Source of the DNA: Puccinia triticina
Lineage: Eukaryota; Basidiomycota; Pucciniomycetes; Pucciniales; Pucciniaceae
DNA: 64,000 nt
Direction of reading: 5' to 3'
Assembly: GCF_026914185.1 (NCBI RefSeq)
Contig: NC_070566.1
Span: 5,394,001 to 5,458,000 of the forward strand
The translations under genes and the position numbers were made by a program. Shown one piece after another: positions 34,640 to 46,505 of this stretch (positions are counted from its first letter, which is position 1; every line of letters starts with the position of its first letter). The notes beneath the pieces are model-generated. The model ran no database searches. It worked only from the letters and a program-made list of their open reading frames with translations, and was not told where the DNA came from.

Positions 34640-35512
34640 CATTCATTCCCTCATCAATCATTCATTCATCCATCAATCATTCACTCCTCCATCAATCAAT
34701 CCAATCACCCATCATCATTCCTTACCATCCCATAGCAATTACTAGACATCCAACCACCTCAATATTGGAATTTCTTCATCATCTTCACCCTGTATTTCTA
34801 GGAATTATTCAACCATCAAACCAATCACTCATTCATTCACCATTATAATCAATTTCTTCCAACACATTGCAGCTCAGAAACCACCCAATTAGAGCAAGAA
34901 TATTCTTTGGACAGCTTATCAACCTCCCTGGACTTCAAATTCTCTTCACAGAACTTTACATTATATATTCAGACACTTCAGAAATTCAGCCATTCAACTT
35001 CAAATCATTCACAACCTTCAGAAATTACAATTATCAACCCCATCATTCATCATTATTGCATTGCATTCTTCCTTGGTCTCATTTTAGGCAGGAAAATTAT
35101 TGTATTCTTCAGAGTGGAATTTAGTCTAATATGTGTCTGTCACAAGGATATTGCCTTCAGCAGAGTTAGGTCTTCTTAAACATTCAACCCTCATTGATAA
35201 TTGGACCTTCTTTTGGATACTGGACTCTTTGGATTGGATACTGGACTATGGATACTCTGGATACATAGGACTATTGGACTTTGGATTGGACTTGGATACC
35301 TTGGACTCAGATATACTGGACTTGGATTATACTTGGATTCTATTTGGCTTTGGACACTGGACTCTGGATTTGGACTGCTACTCGGGACTTTGGATTTCAC
35401 CTTTTGGAGGAGGAACACTGGACTTTGGACCTTGGACTCTTGGACTCAACATTCTTCAACTCTTTCTGGATCACCCTTCTCTTTGGTGCATTGCCTGGGG
35501 ACAGACAATAAG
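34640..35512. other. Low-complexity internal region of the young LTR element
   Basis: CATCAATCATTCATTC-type repeats (34650-34720) and, at 35200-35460, a GGACT/TTGGAT-rich stretch. Open frames here (such as 35133-35846 or 35201-35551) follow the low-complexity repeat and run into the LTR; I see no gene. Confidence 0.5.
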
Positions 35513-35522
35513 TTGGGGAGGA
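35513..35522 (+). promoter_or_regulatory. Polypurine tract
   Basis: TTGGGGAGGA immediately before the 3' LTR, where plus-strand synthesis would start. Confidence 0.65.
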
Positions 35523-36495
35523 TGTGGTGTTCCATTCCAAACCATAAGTAGTATTTTGTTGCTTTTCTTTACATTTATTCATCATTACATTGCCCATCTC
35601 CCCATAAAACTTCACAAATACCTCATTATTATTGCATATTCAGATTCTATGCCAAATTTCACCTATAGTCACTCATACATAGTACCCCCTTATCTTCAAT
35701 GGTTCAATAGTTATAAAGGATATAAGACTTACAGAAAACCTACAGTCTTCATTACTTACAATACTCATTTCATTAGTAACTTAGTTGAATCATTACATCA
35801 CATTCTTTTCACATATATATTCTCACATACTAAACCCTTTACATAATTTACTCATTATGTACTATGCCTATTGTACACATTACATCATTGGATCTGTGCT
35901 TACCCCTTTCAGTAGTGCTCATCATTACAAGTTGTTACTATGTTCACATCACTTTCCCCATTTGTACAATCTTTTATTCCCATAGCCAGAACCTTTCCCC
36001 ATTTGTACAACCTTCATTCCCATAGCCAGAATTCCTCATTGTCTGTGCTCATCCTTCCTTCTTATAAGAACTGTCCTTCCCCCCCTCACTTGTACCCCAG
36101 CAGAGCAGAGCAGACCCTAGCTAGCCAATGGAAGATTTATGCAGAGATTATATACAGAAATTATAGTAGAAATCACTCATCACCTGTTGCTCATTGATAC
36201 CATTGCAGTTGCTCCTGAACCCATTGCTATTGAACCATTGCCATTGCTTTCCCCTCTTCCATCACTGCTCCAACCCTCTCACCCTCAGTAGTCAGTAGTC
36301 AGCTCATAGTACTAGCTCCTAAGATCAAGTAGAAATCAGCCACACCTTTTCTTTCTTTTTCTTAGTGTTACTCTCATCCCCTCAGCATTAGTCAGGAAGG
36401 CAGCCTCATCAGCACCCTTGCATAGCTTACATTAGTACTAGTGTTGCTATCCATTTCCCTTCCAAGCTCTATTCTCCCCTTTGAGTAGTTCCACA
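35523..36495 (+). repeat. 3' LTR of the young retrotransposon
   Basis: 973 bp copy of 30644-31616. The differences I see are A to G near the start (TTTTATTGC/TTTTGTTGC) and G to A near the end (TTACGTTAG/TTACATTAG), the latter at a CpG. Confidence 0.92.
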
Positions 36496-36499
36496 ACGG

Positions 36500-36800
36500 C
36501 AGTTTCACCTTGTTTTTATTACAACATGAGGTGAAATACATTTTATCTTTCTTCCGGTTGGCAACTGCCACTTTGCCAACCCAATGTAAAGTGCTGCATA
36601 ATGCGCAGCTCCAATTGCAGAGGCCAAGATTGAGAGGAACCTTGACAAAGTCACAAATAAGGATACTTTTCTCTGAATTCCTGCTTGGGGTGTCTACAAC
36701 CTTTCCCTTTGACTCAACCATCAAGTGTCAATTGATCAAAGAAAGTAATCAGCTTTTCAACGTTAGATCAATGATTTTTTGTGTAGTTTTGCTGTCTGGT
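36500..36800 (-). pseudogene. Helitron relic Rep N-terminus, part 1
   Basis: Minus-strand frame (36724 downward) reads MMVESKGKVVDTPSRNSEKS, FVKVPLNLGLCNWSCALCST, LHWVGK and FTSCCNKNKVKLP. It matches the N-terminal region of the younger Helitron (MVDIKGKIVTNTGRN, CNRPCGSCGALHW, MCCGKHKVRLP at 51078-51310), including the Cys pairs of a likely zinc-binding module. The LTR element cuts it right after KVKLP. Confidence 0.8.
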
Positions 36801-37562
36801 TCAAAATAATAAAGGACAGGTTTCAAGAAGTTACTGAAAAACCTTTCAGCCTTGGTGACAATTTATGGCACCCTAGCTGTGGTTAAACTCTCTTGCTGCC
36901 CTTTCCACCTTCAGTTGCTAAATGCTTGCTCAGGCCCCCAAAAAATTGCTCATTTGTCTAAGCTGCTCATAGACTAATGACTCCAGGCTCAGATCTTGAC
37001 AACAGTCACTCTTTCAATTCATCAGGAACCTCCAACAATACAACCAGACCAGGCAAAAACAATTTGAACTTGTTCTTTTTGACATTTAAACGTTTTGTCA
37101 GACACTTACTCAGACATCAACACAGTCAACGTAGACCAGCCCGCCTGAAAGCTTCATATAACTATTGCATAAGCATCTGTAGTCAACTTTGAAATCAATT
37201 TCAAACTAATATTTTGAAAATGAGTGGTAACTGGGCAACAAAAATTGGACACATAATTGAGGGTAATGAAAAAGGTTGGAGCCATGCTAAGTAAAGATGG
37301 GATCTTAGTGGGGAGCAATCAAAGGAGAAAGATCAAGCATGAAGGGGGAACCAATGGTATATTAGGGAAGTTAGAAAATTATAGTTGGTGTGAGCAAAAA
37401 GATCCTAAGATAATGACCAATGTGAAATCAAAATTGGACTAAGTCCAATGCAGAGTTCATTCATGAGTGATGCAACTACCACCACTTGCTTTTAACAGAA
37501 AAATCAATCAGATTCACCAGAAACAGAATTTGATTTTGATTTTGACTTACAAAAAAAATGTG

Positions 37563-38970
37563 TAGACAGGTATCACATTTTCTTGAGTCTTTTTGCAGCT
37601 TCCTTGAGAATGACCTTGCAAGGGCCGCCGCAAGTTGGTTTTGGGGCAGCCTCATCTTCAGCCTCTTCTTTGAGAGCTTCCTATTTGTCAAATTCTTTGT
37701 TATCTTCATCTTGGCCCAACTGAGACTGTGCTGCTTCAATTTCCCTCTTCTTCCCCTTTCCTTTGGCGGTTCTGCCTGACCCAGATGGTGCAGTAAAGTT
37801 TTTTTTAGCTGGTGAGACGGTTGGCGTGATGTTTGCCAACGAGTCAACTGTTCCGTCAAGTTTCACCCTGACCTAGGCCGTCAGCTTTTTGATATGTTTG
37901 CAACAAACTGGTCAACTCACAGGTTGCGCCTGCTGGGCGGTAAACTTCTACCCAAATGGCCAATTTGATGTCCACTGGTGATACTGCAGTCGTTAACCTT
38001 AAAGTCAAGAGGGCATTTTCAGCAAGAATTCAGCTTTTCAATATCAAGTAAGTTGCAAGTACAATTGCCATTTTGTCCGCAACATTGAAATTGACAAGGA
38101 GTCCCACAATTTCAAGCTCCCTCCCAACAATGTGGAGGGAGTGCGTCTTGATGTAATTTTTTAAACCTGGAACTACACACTTGACATTGAATTTCTTCTG
38201 ACAACATTCCTGAATACAGAAATCAGCCTGTGTTTTTTTTTGGAGCTGAAATGTTAGCTTACTTGAGAATCCCAGTCAGTGTGCTTGAGAGTAACTTCAA
38301 GGCGCGTCTCGGTCCCAACAATTACTTCCTCCCGCTTGATTGCCATCCCAAGGCCAGTAATACTTGTTTTATTGACAAAATCAAACCCTTCATTGCTAAC
38401 TTCTGTCACCCTTGCAACCAAGTGTTGATTATAGGTGAATGTTATGGTCTAGTCTAGGGAGAGGAAGATGGAGTCTGGGGTCTGGGGTTCTGGGGGTTCT
38501 GGATCCAAGATGGTAGATTACAGGATGAGCAAGAGGCTTGGATCTTCAGCCTCTCGAACCTTGAGTATTGTCTGTGACATGTACGTGTAGTCTATGTACA
38601 TGTGAGTCTGCGCTGCGGAGCCCCCGCTACGGCTCATAACAGTGAAAATGGGAGTTTTCCCATTTTTAGTTGCTATCATCTTACCGTTCATGCAATAAAC
38701 AACACTTGGGACAAGGATGTTGTCTAATGCTGTATTTTTTGTCAAAGAAACCTCAAAATTGCCTGCATTATTGCCATCAATCCCTGCGCATTGCAAATAC
38801 AACATTGTTGTAACATTTCCGTACTGATTGGCGCAAACGTTTTCTGGAACAGACTGAAATTGACTGTCAGCATCTATTAATCTACTAAACAACAATTGAT
38901 CTACCTCCAACAACGGCTCAACACAGCTAGTCATATGGACGGGGTGATTGGGGTCTTGATTAGAAGCCAT
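37563..38970 (-). pseudogene. Acc1-like Helitron accessory gene (relic)
   Basis: Begins MASNQDPNHPVHMTSC at 38970 and contains SVPENVCANQYGNVTT, GNFEVSLTKNTALDNILVP and KMIATKNGKTPIF. Downstream exons give FNVKCVVPGLK, NYIKTHSLHIVGRELEIVG and LLVNFNVADKMAIVL (about 38200-38050), then VKLDGT...VSPAKKNF (37866 downward) and an acidic stretch into PCKVILKEAAKRLKKM-stop (37563). Each block aligns with Acc1 of the younger Helitron. Exon joins are not fully resolved and the copy may be broken. It lies upstream of Rep in both Helitrons. Confidence 0.8.
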
Positions 38971-39000
38971 TTGCTTGGTGTAGCGTTGTTGTAGACAAAG

Positions 39001-40587
39001 GAATGGGATGTGGTAGCTTTGCAGTAGATATCTGAAGAGTGAGGGGCTTTTTGCTTAAGGATAGAATGGTATGGGGGGGGGGGGCGTTTAAATGAAAGAC
39101 AACTCAGCTTTATAGAAAAAAATCCCCCAAAATCATCCTGCGGAACAATTGGTTGAAAGGAAATTAGTGAGTGGAAGACAGGGTTGTGCTTACTATCACA
39201 ACATGTTTGAAGGGCTGGTGTTGAAATACTGTTTTAAACACAGGTCCATGGTTTACACAACAGGGAGTCCTGATTGGTCTGAAATTTTTGGTTGCCATAT
39301 TTCTAGAAAATGCATAAAGCTGACCCTTCAGAACCCAAATTGGAAAGTTTTAGCCAAAACCAGACATAAAAATAAGTGACCACATTGTTTTGTGAGTCAA
39401 ATTCTTAAGGTTCCAACCTTTTCAATCATTCCTGCAAGGCAAACTGGGTCGGTATGGGCCTGTTGGCTTGATGAAGGGTGTATCTCACAATAAATACACT
39501 GTTGGCTTGATGAAGGGTGTCTCCCACAAGTAGGTCGGTTGCAGCCTGTTGGCTTGATGAAGGGTGTATCCCACAAGCAATACACCAAAATAAACAATGA
39601 CCTACAAACAGCAAAATTTCAAATTGATCCAACCTGGCTTGAGGGGAAACTGTACGATATACCTAAGTAGAAATTGCTGGTTTCCCCATGTAATTTTTCA
39701 GGAATTGGATCAACAAAAGTTTGATCCCCAAGTTCAAGGTGAAGCAAAGATTCCAGAAAGGTTTGAGAAAAAAAAAGTGCCCAATGAGGACTGAGAAGTT
39801 GTCCATCAAAGAAATCCTAAAGGGGGTGGCGGGAAGTGGTGGTTTTTGAGGGTACATATATAGCCTGGTGGTCTCAAAAGCATTTTACCCTGGGTGGCTT
39901 GACCTCTCCTTAAGCATTTGCCCGGGCTGAAGGAAAGCTGCCCCTTGCACTTGCGTTGGGCTGGAGGGGGTTAAATCTGACCCCTTCTTACCTATGCTTC
40001 ATGGGCTGGGGGTTTTGTCCGAGGCATTTATGTTTGGGGGCTAATCTAAAACCATTTAATTCAACAAAACTTTCTAAAAACTTGATAGTGTATTTTTTTT
40101 GCGCACTCAATGTAAAAGGTTTGTGTTGAACTTTTCTTGTTGAAACATAAGGCTTGTGAAATTTGTATCACAAGTTTTTTTTTTTCTTTGGGGCCAGTCA
40201 ATTAGCAAAAAATGAAATTTGTCACCAGTGGTTCCCAAAATGGAGTAGAAGAAGGACCAGCATGTTTCAAAAATGATGGGTTTTTTCAAACCCATCAATT
40301 AAATAATGGTGGATTTTGTCATATTTGATACCCCCTATTGAAGTATTTCATCCCTAACATTTGTCCATTTCCCCCAAAACTGAAGTCTTTAAAGGTAAAT
40401 GGGAAATTACAAAGTTATATGTAGCAAAAGTCTGATTATTATAAAAATTACAATTCTTACTCACTGGTACATCCAATCATACCACACTTTTCCTAGTCCA
40501 ATTTCTTACTTTAATCTTTATATTTCACATTGGAAATGTATCCTTGGTCTACAAAAAATGACAGTGACTGATTTACATGATACCCAT
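39001..40587. other. No gene seen; short tandem repeat at 39459-39590
   Basis: AT-rich with homopolymer runs (G-run near 39075). Three copies of CTGTTGGCTTGATGAAGGG at about 39460, 39500 and 39546. The first ~130 bases may be the promoter of the Acc1-like relic. Short frames lack motifs. Confidence 0.5.
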
Positions 40588-42098
40588 CACCAGGAAAAAA
40601 AAATAGTCACTTGATGGCAAGTGACATGATGCAGCTTTGGTTTCTGCTCCAGAGCTACTCCAGCGCTGCTCCAAGTCTGCTCCACCAGCACTTGTAGAGC
40701 TTGCAGGACTGCACCAGAGCACTCAATGTGGCACAGTCAGCTGATCCTAATTTTTTCCCAGGAAGAGCTGATGCTCATCATAAGCTGAGCAGTAGGCATT
40801 GAGTGAGCCTGGGCCAAAGCTGAGCATTGGCTGAGCCTGGGCCACAGCTGAGCATTGGATATTCCAAGCCTGAAACAAATCCAAGTGTCAGCTGGACCAA
40901 GAATATTCCAAATCTGAGCATCAGCTTAGCCAACAATGGTCCAAAGCTGAGCATCATCTTGGAAAAGGCTTGTGCAGAGCTTAGGATCAGCTGGGACAAT
41001 ACTGTTCCAAAAATTAACACCAGCTGGGCCAAAATTTTTCAAAAGCTGAGCATTGGCTGAGCCAATGCTGGTACAAAGCTGAGCATTGGCTGAGTCAAGG
41101 CTGTTCCAAAGCTGAGTAGATTTTTTGAGACTATTCAAAAGATTAATATCACCTGAGCCAAGGCTGTTCCACAGCTGAGAATCAGCTGAGCCAAGGCTGG
41201 TCCACAGCTGAGCATCAGCTGAGCCAAGGCTGTTCCACAGCTGAGCATCAGCTGAGCCAAGGCTGGTCCACAGCTGAGCATCAGCTGAGCCAAGGCTGGT
41301 CCACAGCTGAGCATCAGCTGAGCCAAGGCTGGTCCACAGCTGAGCATCAGCTGAGACAAGGCTGGTCCACAGCTGAGCATCAGCTGAGCCAAGGCTGTTC
41401 CACAGCTGAGCATCAGCTGAGCCAAGGCTGGTCCACAGCTGAGCATCAGCTGAGCCAAGGCTGTTCCACAGCTGAGCATCAGCTGAGCCAAGGCTGGTCC
41501 ACAGCTGAGCATCAGCTGAGCCAAGGCTGGTCCACAGCTGAGCATCAGCTGAGCCAAGGCTGGTCCACAGCTGAGCATTATCTTAGCCAAGGTTGGTCCA
41601 CAGCTGAGCATCAGATGAGCCAAGGCTGGTCCACAGATGAGCATAAGCTGTTACAGGAGTGGTCAGACTCAGAATCTGAGCATTGGCTGGGCCGAGATTT
41701 ATCCAAAGCTGAAAATCAGCTGAGCCAATACTGGTCCAAAGCTGAGCATTGGCTGGGCCAATGATAGTCCTAATCTGAGTCTAAGCTGAGCCATGACTGG
41801 AATAAAGCTGAAAATAAGCTGGGCCAGGACTGATTCTGATCTGGGCAACAAAGCTGAGCATGAGCTGGGCACCAAAGCTGAGCATAAGCTGGGAGCTAAA
41901 GCTGAGTATCAGCTGACCAGAAATGGGGATCAGTGGTGCCCAGCAAAAACTGAGGATCTCCTGTGGAAATTCTTAAACTGGTTAGATGGTGGGTAGATGG
42001 TGGGTAGATGATGGGTAGATGGTGGGTAGATGGTGGGTAGCCCGCTGGAGCTGGCATGATGTCACTTGTCATCAAGTGACTATTTTTTTTTCCTGGTG
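40588..42098. mobile_element. Non-autonomous TIR element 1 (CACCAGG family)
   Basis: Ends are CACCAGGAAAAAAAAATAG and its reverse complement, with ~50 bp of near-perfect inverted repeat. Each end contains a small palindrome (GTCACTTGATGGCAAGTGAC on the left). Flanked by the 3 bp duplication CAT (40585-40587 and 42099-42101). The interior is a 33 bp minisatellite plus GCTGAGC-rich degenerate copies. No gene. A 3 bp duplication with CAC- ends suggests a CACTA-related group; Harbinger-type also makes 3 bp duplications. Confidence 0.85.
41150..41640. repeat. 33 bp minisatellite
   Basis: About 15 near-identical units of CACAGCTGAGCATCAGC plus TGAGCCAAGGCTGGTC. The 169-codon minus frame through it (LAQLMLSCGPA repeated) is a by-product of the unit length being divisible by three. 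Confidence 0.95.
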
Positions 42099-42152
42099 CA
42101 TCATATGTCAAGTTGCTTGACATATTCTGTCACAGGAATAGCCCATTCACTA

Positions 42153-43283
42153 TGAAAAAACTCAAGAAACTGCTGCCAGTTGATGTGAAGACCCCCTCAA
42201 CGTGGGGACTTCACACAAGGGGTCACGGCATCACATAGGTTAGACCCCTGAGACAGGATCAATTAGTCCCAGGTCCCGTGCTTCCCTGGTCGGCCAGAGA
42301 TCTAATCTCTCCCAACCAGGTAAGCACCTTTTCCTTTTCCTCTTTTTTCTTGATCTGATAGTTGTAGATACAGAGAGATTTAATCTCACCCAACCAGTCT
42401 AGCTTTGAAATCTAGCCCCACCATTTGAAACTAGACCTTTCAAAGGCCCATAGCCTCGTCCCAACACCGTCTTGTTATCATCATCAGTGAGGGTTCATAG
42501 AACCCTTACAGTTTACATCCAGCATACTCAAGTTAATCATCAATTAGAACAAGGATCATATCCATGAATCCCAAATTCTTTGTGTGTTGCATAATTTATG
42601 CAAGACTGAGTTAAGACCTATGCAAATTTCCTTTTATGTTTGCATACCCCTTTAATCGGCACCTAACCCCTTCATGTGCACATATCCCTTTCATGTGCAT
42701 GAACCCCTTTCATCATGCATGCATCACCCTTTCATGTTTACATGCTCTTTTGATTTTTACACATCCCTTTCATGTGTAGATCCCCCTTTCATTTGAATAC
42801 CCCTTTCATGTGTAAATAACCCTTTCATGTGTAAATACCCCTTTCATCCTGTGTAGATAACCCTTTCATTTTTACATATTCCTTTGATGTGTACATATCC
42901 CTTTCATGTGTAAATACCCCTTAGATGTGCACCTACCATTTTTGTGCATACATTCCCCATTTCATCATGTGAAAATTTCCCTTTTGTATGTAACAATACC
43001 TTTTGACATTCCTCTTTCATGTGCACATATGACTAATTTCATGTGCACATATGACTTTCATGTGCACATATGCCTTTTGTGTGTGCATACCTTTTTGATG
43101 TTATTCCTTTCATGTGAACATACCCTCTTCATGTGAGCATGCACTACACCTGTAAATGAATGAATGAACCTGGAAAAATCCCAATAATTCCAAAGTATCA
43201 ACCTGGATGAACTTGGGTAAAGATCAAAGTATGAACCTGGTTCTTGCATGTCAACTTACAGCAGTTTCTTGAGTTTTTTTCAT
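42153..43283. mobile_element. Non-autonomous TIR element 3
   Basis: ATGAAAAAACTCAAGAAACT at the left pairs with an inverted copy at 43260-43283, and the match continues about 40 bp. Exact ends and target duplication are not clear. The interior begins with a hairpin-prone segment (TGTGAAGACCCCC...CTTCACA) and then a minisatellite. Confidence 0.6.
42640..43140 (+). repeat. CCCTTTCATGTGTAAATA minisatellite
   Basis: Degenerate ~17-22 bp units with the core CCTTTCATGTG, drifting in AT content. No coding meaning. Confidence 0.85.
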
Positions 43284-43749
43284 ATATGATTTCTTTTCAA
43301 GTTTCAGGAAATTTGAGAAATTAATCCAAAATAAGTACCAACAAACTTCTCTCATTTTTGTGTTGAAATCATAATCAAATGATCAAAATATTGGGGTCAT
43401 GGGTACTTGGGTGGTTTTAAAAACAATCAAATAGTTCTTCAGTTTGAATCTAGTCTGTTGAAGTGTATGGCCTGCTGTAATACTTCATCTTTCTAGATAG
43501 AACCATATGACTCTAGTCTTTATGTATTATATCAATTGAACTCTTAAATTCTACTTATTCTCCAATTGTGGCTAATCTGTGATTCTTGATCAGTTTAGGT
43601 TCTAGCTTACTTCTGCAAAAAAGTTAAAAGACTATTGCAATAAGTTTTGGATCAGTTTATAAGTAATTCAAGAGTAGCTCCAATTGTGTTTTGGTGGATT
43701 CCAGTCAATATCCAAATGAATTCCAGGGTATTTCTACAAGAGTTAACAA
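43284..43749. other. No feature seen
   Basis: AT-rich spacer between two TIR elements; no long frame or repeat recognised. Confidence 0.5.
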
Positions 43750-43752
43750 GTA

Positions 43753-45849
43753 CACCAGGAAAGCAAAGGAGTCAGTTGATGACAACTGACGTAACACAGC
43801 TCTGGTTTCAGCTCCAAAGCTACTCCATCTGCTAGTTCAGGGCTGGCTGGCACACAGCTCAGTGCCCATTTTGGCACAGCTGAAGCCTCTAGCTTGCAAT
43901 TTTCACAAGCTGCTCCTCAGCTTTGTCCCAGGCAAAGCTGCTGCTCAGCCTTGGCCCAGGCCCAGCTGCCCCTCAGTCTTGGCACAGGAAAATCCACTGC
44001 TCAGCCTTTGCCTGAGAAAGAACGGGTGTTGATAAACACACACCCGTCCCCCGGAGGCAAGCCCTTGCCCACGCCCTTTGGAAAGGGCGTGTGGGACCGC
44101 ACACCCTTGATAAAGGGCATGCACACTCCTGTATGGGCGTGCGAGGGAGTGCACACCCCCACATGGGCGTTCACGGGCGTGCACCATGGCTCTTTGGGAG
44201 CTGCTTGGCGGGCAGATGCAAGTATACCTGCTCGCCAAGAGCCCCTCGGCGGGCAGTTAGATACCACATTGCCAAGAGCCTCTTGCAGAGCAGGTATAAA
44301 TGCACCTGCTTGCCGAGAGCCTTGCCTGCTTGTTGAGAAGGATAAATCTTGGCAAGCAGGTATACAAACACCTACCCGCCAAGCCTGCTCACCGAGAGCC
44401 CCTTGGCGGGCAGGTGCATTTATACCTGCTCGCCAAGAGAAATCCTCGGCAAGCAGGCATACAAATCCCACCTCGCCAAGAGCCTAGGTATACTTGCACC
44501 TGCCCGCGGAGAGGCTCTTGGTGATCAGGCTTGGCGGGAAGGTGCATGTAGACCTGCTTGCCAAGAGAAATCCTTGGCAAGCAGGCATACACCTCTCGGC
44601 AAGCAGGCATACATATCCCCGCTCGCCGAGAGCCTTGCCTGCTTGCCGAGAAGGATAACTCTTGGCGAGCAGGTATACAAACACCTGCCCGCCAAGCCTG
44701 CTTGCCAAGAGCCCCTCGGCGGGCAGGTTCAAGTATACCTTCTCGCCAAGAGCCCCTCAGCGGGCAGGTTCAACTATACCTGCTCGCCGAGAGGCTCTTG
44801 GCGAGGTGGGATATGTATGCCTGCTCGCCGAGGATTTCTCTTGGCGAGCAGGTATAAATGCACCTGCCCGCCGAGGGGCTCTCGGTGAGCAGGCTTAGTG
44901 GGCAGGTGTATGTATACCTGCTTGCGGAGAGGCTCTCGGCGAGGTGGGATCTGTATGCCTGCTTGCCAATGGTTTCTCTCGGCGAGCAGGTGTAGATGCA
45001 CCTGCCCGCCAAGGGGCTCTCGGTGAGCAGGCTTGGCAGGCAGGTGCATGTATACCTGCTCGCCAAGAGGCTCTCGGCAAGGTGGGATCTGTATGCCTGC
45101 TCGCCGAGGATTTCTGTTGGCAAGCAGGCACATATACATGCACCTGCCTGCCAAGGGGCTCTCGGTGAGCAGGCTTGGCGGGCAGGTGTATGTATACCTG
45201 CTCGCCAAGAGGCTCTTGGCAAGGTGGGCTCTGTATGCCTGGAGCAGGTATACATGCACCTGCCCGCCGAGGGGCTCTCGGTGAGCAGGCTCGGCGGGCA
45301 GGTCTGCTCGCTGAGAAGCTCTTGGGGAGGTGGGATCTGTATGCCTGGAGCAGGTGTACATGCACCTGCCTGCCAAGGGGCTCTTGGTGAGCAGGCTTGG
45401 CGGGCAGGTGTTTGTATACCTGCTCGCCGAGAGTTATCCTTGTCGGCGAGCAGGGATACATACACCATACCCGCCGAGGGGCTCTTGGCAAGCAGGTATA
45501 TGTACTTGCGCCTGCCCACCCAGGGGCTCTCGGCGAGCAGGCACGGTGCACGCTTGTGCATGCCTATGTGGGGGCGTGCATGCCCTTGATAAACGGTGCG
45601 CGGTCCCACACGCCCTGTTCAAAAGGCGTGGTTGTGAGCGTGCCCCCGGAGGACAGGTGTGCATTTATCAATGCCTGTTCTTGCTCATGCAAAGGCTGAG
45701 CAGTGGCTTTTCCTGTGCCAAGACTGGAGGCAGCTGTGCCTGGGACAAAGCTGAGGATCAGCTCCTGAAAATTGCACTAGAGGCTGGATAGCCAGCTGGA
45801 GCAGGTGTCATATCAGTTGTCATCTAGTGACTACTGATTTTTCCTGGTG
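43753..45849. mobile_element. Non-autonomous TIR element 2 (CACCAGG family)
   Basis: Same ends as element 1 (CACCAGGAAA, then GTCAGTTGATGACAACTGA), with the 3 bp duplication GTA (43750-43752 and 45850-45852). The inverted repeats are long: the block near 43990-44190 pairs with 45540-45720 (for example GCTCAGCCTTTGC, CACGCCCTTTGGAAAGGGCG-like sequences). The centre is a dense array of GCCTGCTCGCCGAGAG and GGCGGGCAGGTG units. No gene. Confidence 0.85.
44190..45545. repeat. Self-complementary minisatellite array
   Basis: Units of roughly 25-45 bp mixing CCTGCTCGCCGAG and CTCGGCGAGCAGG, so the array is palindromic at many scales. Frames up to 279 codons on both strands are translations of the repeat and should not be called genes. 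Confidence 0.95.
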
Positions 45850-45852
45850 GTA

Positions 45853-46505
45853 TTTCATGTTGAGTTCCAGATAGATTCTGGTTGATTTCTGGATGATTTC
45901 CGCCAAATTTCCATAACAGTTCCACACCAGTTCCAGAATCAACCCTCATATTTCATACTATTCTTACCAAAGGCATCACGAACAGTTACAGAAAACAGTT
46001 GTAGTATGGCACTCTCTGGAGAGTGGGTCAAAAAGATTTCTGCCACTGGAAGACTTCCCATTGAGTCTGGGAACCTTCCAGATCTCAATTTACACACCCA
46101 AATCCTTAATTTTTGACAAAAAGGGAAATGTTTTCCTAACCCTACAGTTCATTAAGTCCATGCGCACTGGTTGAGTTTTTGATAGGTGTCTTAATTTTGG
46201 ATTTAGAGGGGCATCTAGAGCACTCTAAATGACAACGGGAAGTCATCCACTGTCTCTCAACCCAGAATAGGAATTTTTTCAACTCATTAGCACCAAAATG
46301 ATCACAAGCTGTTAAATGATTTTGCAGTACCTATCACTTCACCCATTATGGCTTCAGATATTTCTGGCAGTAACACCAGTATTGATCTGCTGCATTTTGG
46401 CTTTTGGTGGGTGATATATTTACATAATGCGTGTTTAAGAGCTTTTGATTATTTTGGCACTAATATCTTGAAAGAATTTCCAAGAATAATTGCATTCTGA
46501 CTGGC
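45853..46505. other. No gene; degenerate satellite remnant near 46370-46490
   Basis: The stretch with GTAACACCAGTATTGATCTG and TTGATTATTTTGGCACTAAT resembles one decayed ~170 bp satellite unit of the kind at 19275-23369, outside the main array. The rest shows nothing recognisable. Confidence 0.5.

Larger units (their letters stand above)
30644..36495 (+). mobile_element. Young non-autonomous LTR retrotransposon
   Basis: Two 973 bp LTRs (30644-31616 and 35523-36495) start TGTGG, end CCACA, and are flanked by the 4 bp duplication ACGG (30640-30643 and 36496-36499). I find two differences between the LTRs by eye, so insertion was recent. The internal 3.9 kb has a primer-binding-like site, one Gag-like frame, a block of different composition and a polypurine tract, but no RT or integrase. 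It must have moved with enzymes supplied elsewhere. Strand is set from the order PBS then PPT. Confidence 0.9.
30194..39000 (-). mobile_element. Helitron relic, split by an LTR retrotransposon
   Basis: Minus-strand homology to the Helitron at 47040-59634 in the same gene order: Acc1-like gene (38970-37563), then the Rep protein N-terminus (about 36724-36500, continuing 30643-30194). The rest of Rep and helicase was lost where the chromovirus sits. Neither Helitron terminus is identified and the 39000 limit is only the start of the first gene. Coding parts carry stops, so this is an old copy. Confidence 0.8.

Noticed and set aside
35133..36197. Frames of 237 and 85 codons near the 3' LTR
   Set aside because: They run through low-complexity DNA into the LTR, and the identical LTR frames appear at 30632-31318, so they are LTR sequence and not genes.
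41150..41640. Possible CRISPR array
   Set aside because: Units are contiguous with no variable spacers, and the context is a eukaryotic transposon.
41135..41644. 169-codon minus frame of LAQLMLSCGPA repeats
   Set aside because: The 33 bp unit is divisible by three, so the frame is open by construction.
44349..45609. Long overlapping frames on both strands (up to 279 codons), Arg/Pro/Ser rich
   Set aside because: They are translations of a self-complementary minisatellite whose unit lengths often keep frame; all frames show the same repeated peptide patterns and no start or splice logic.
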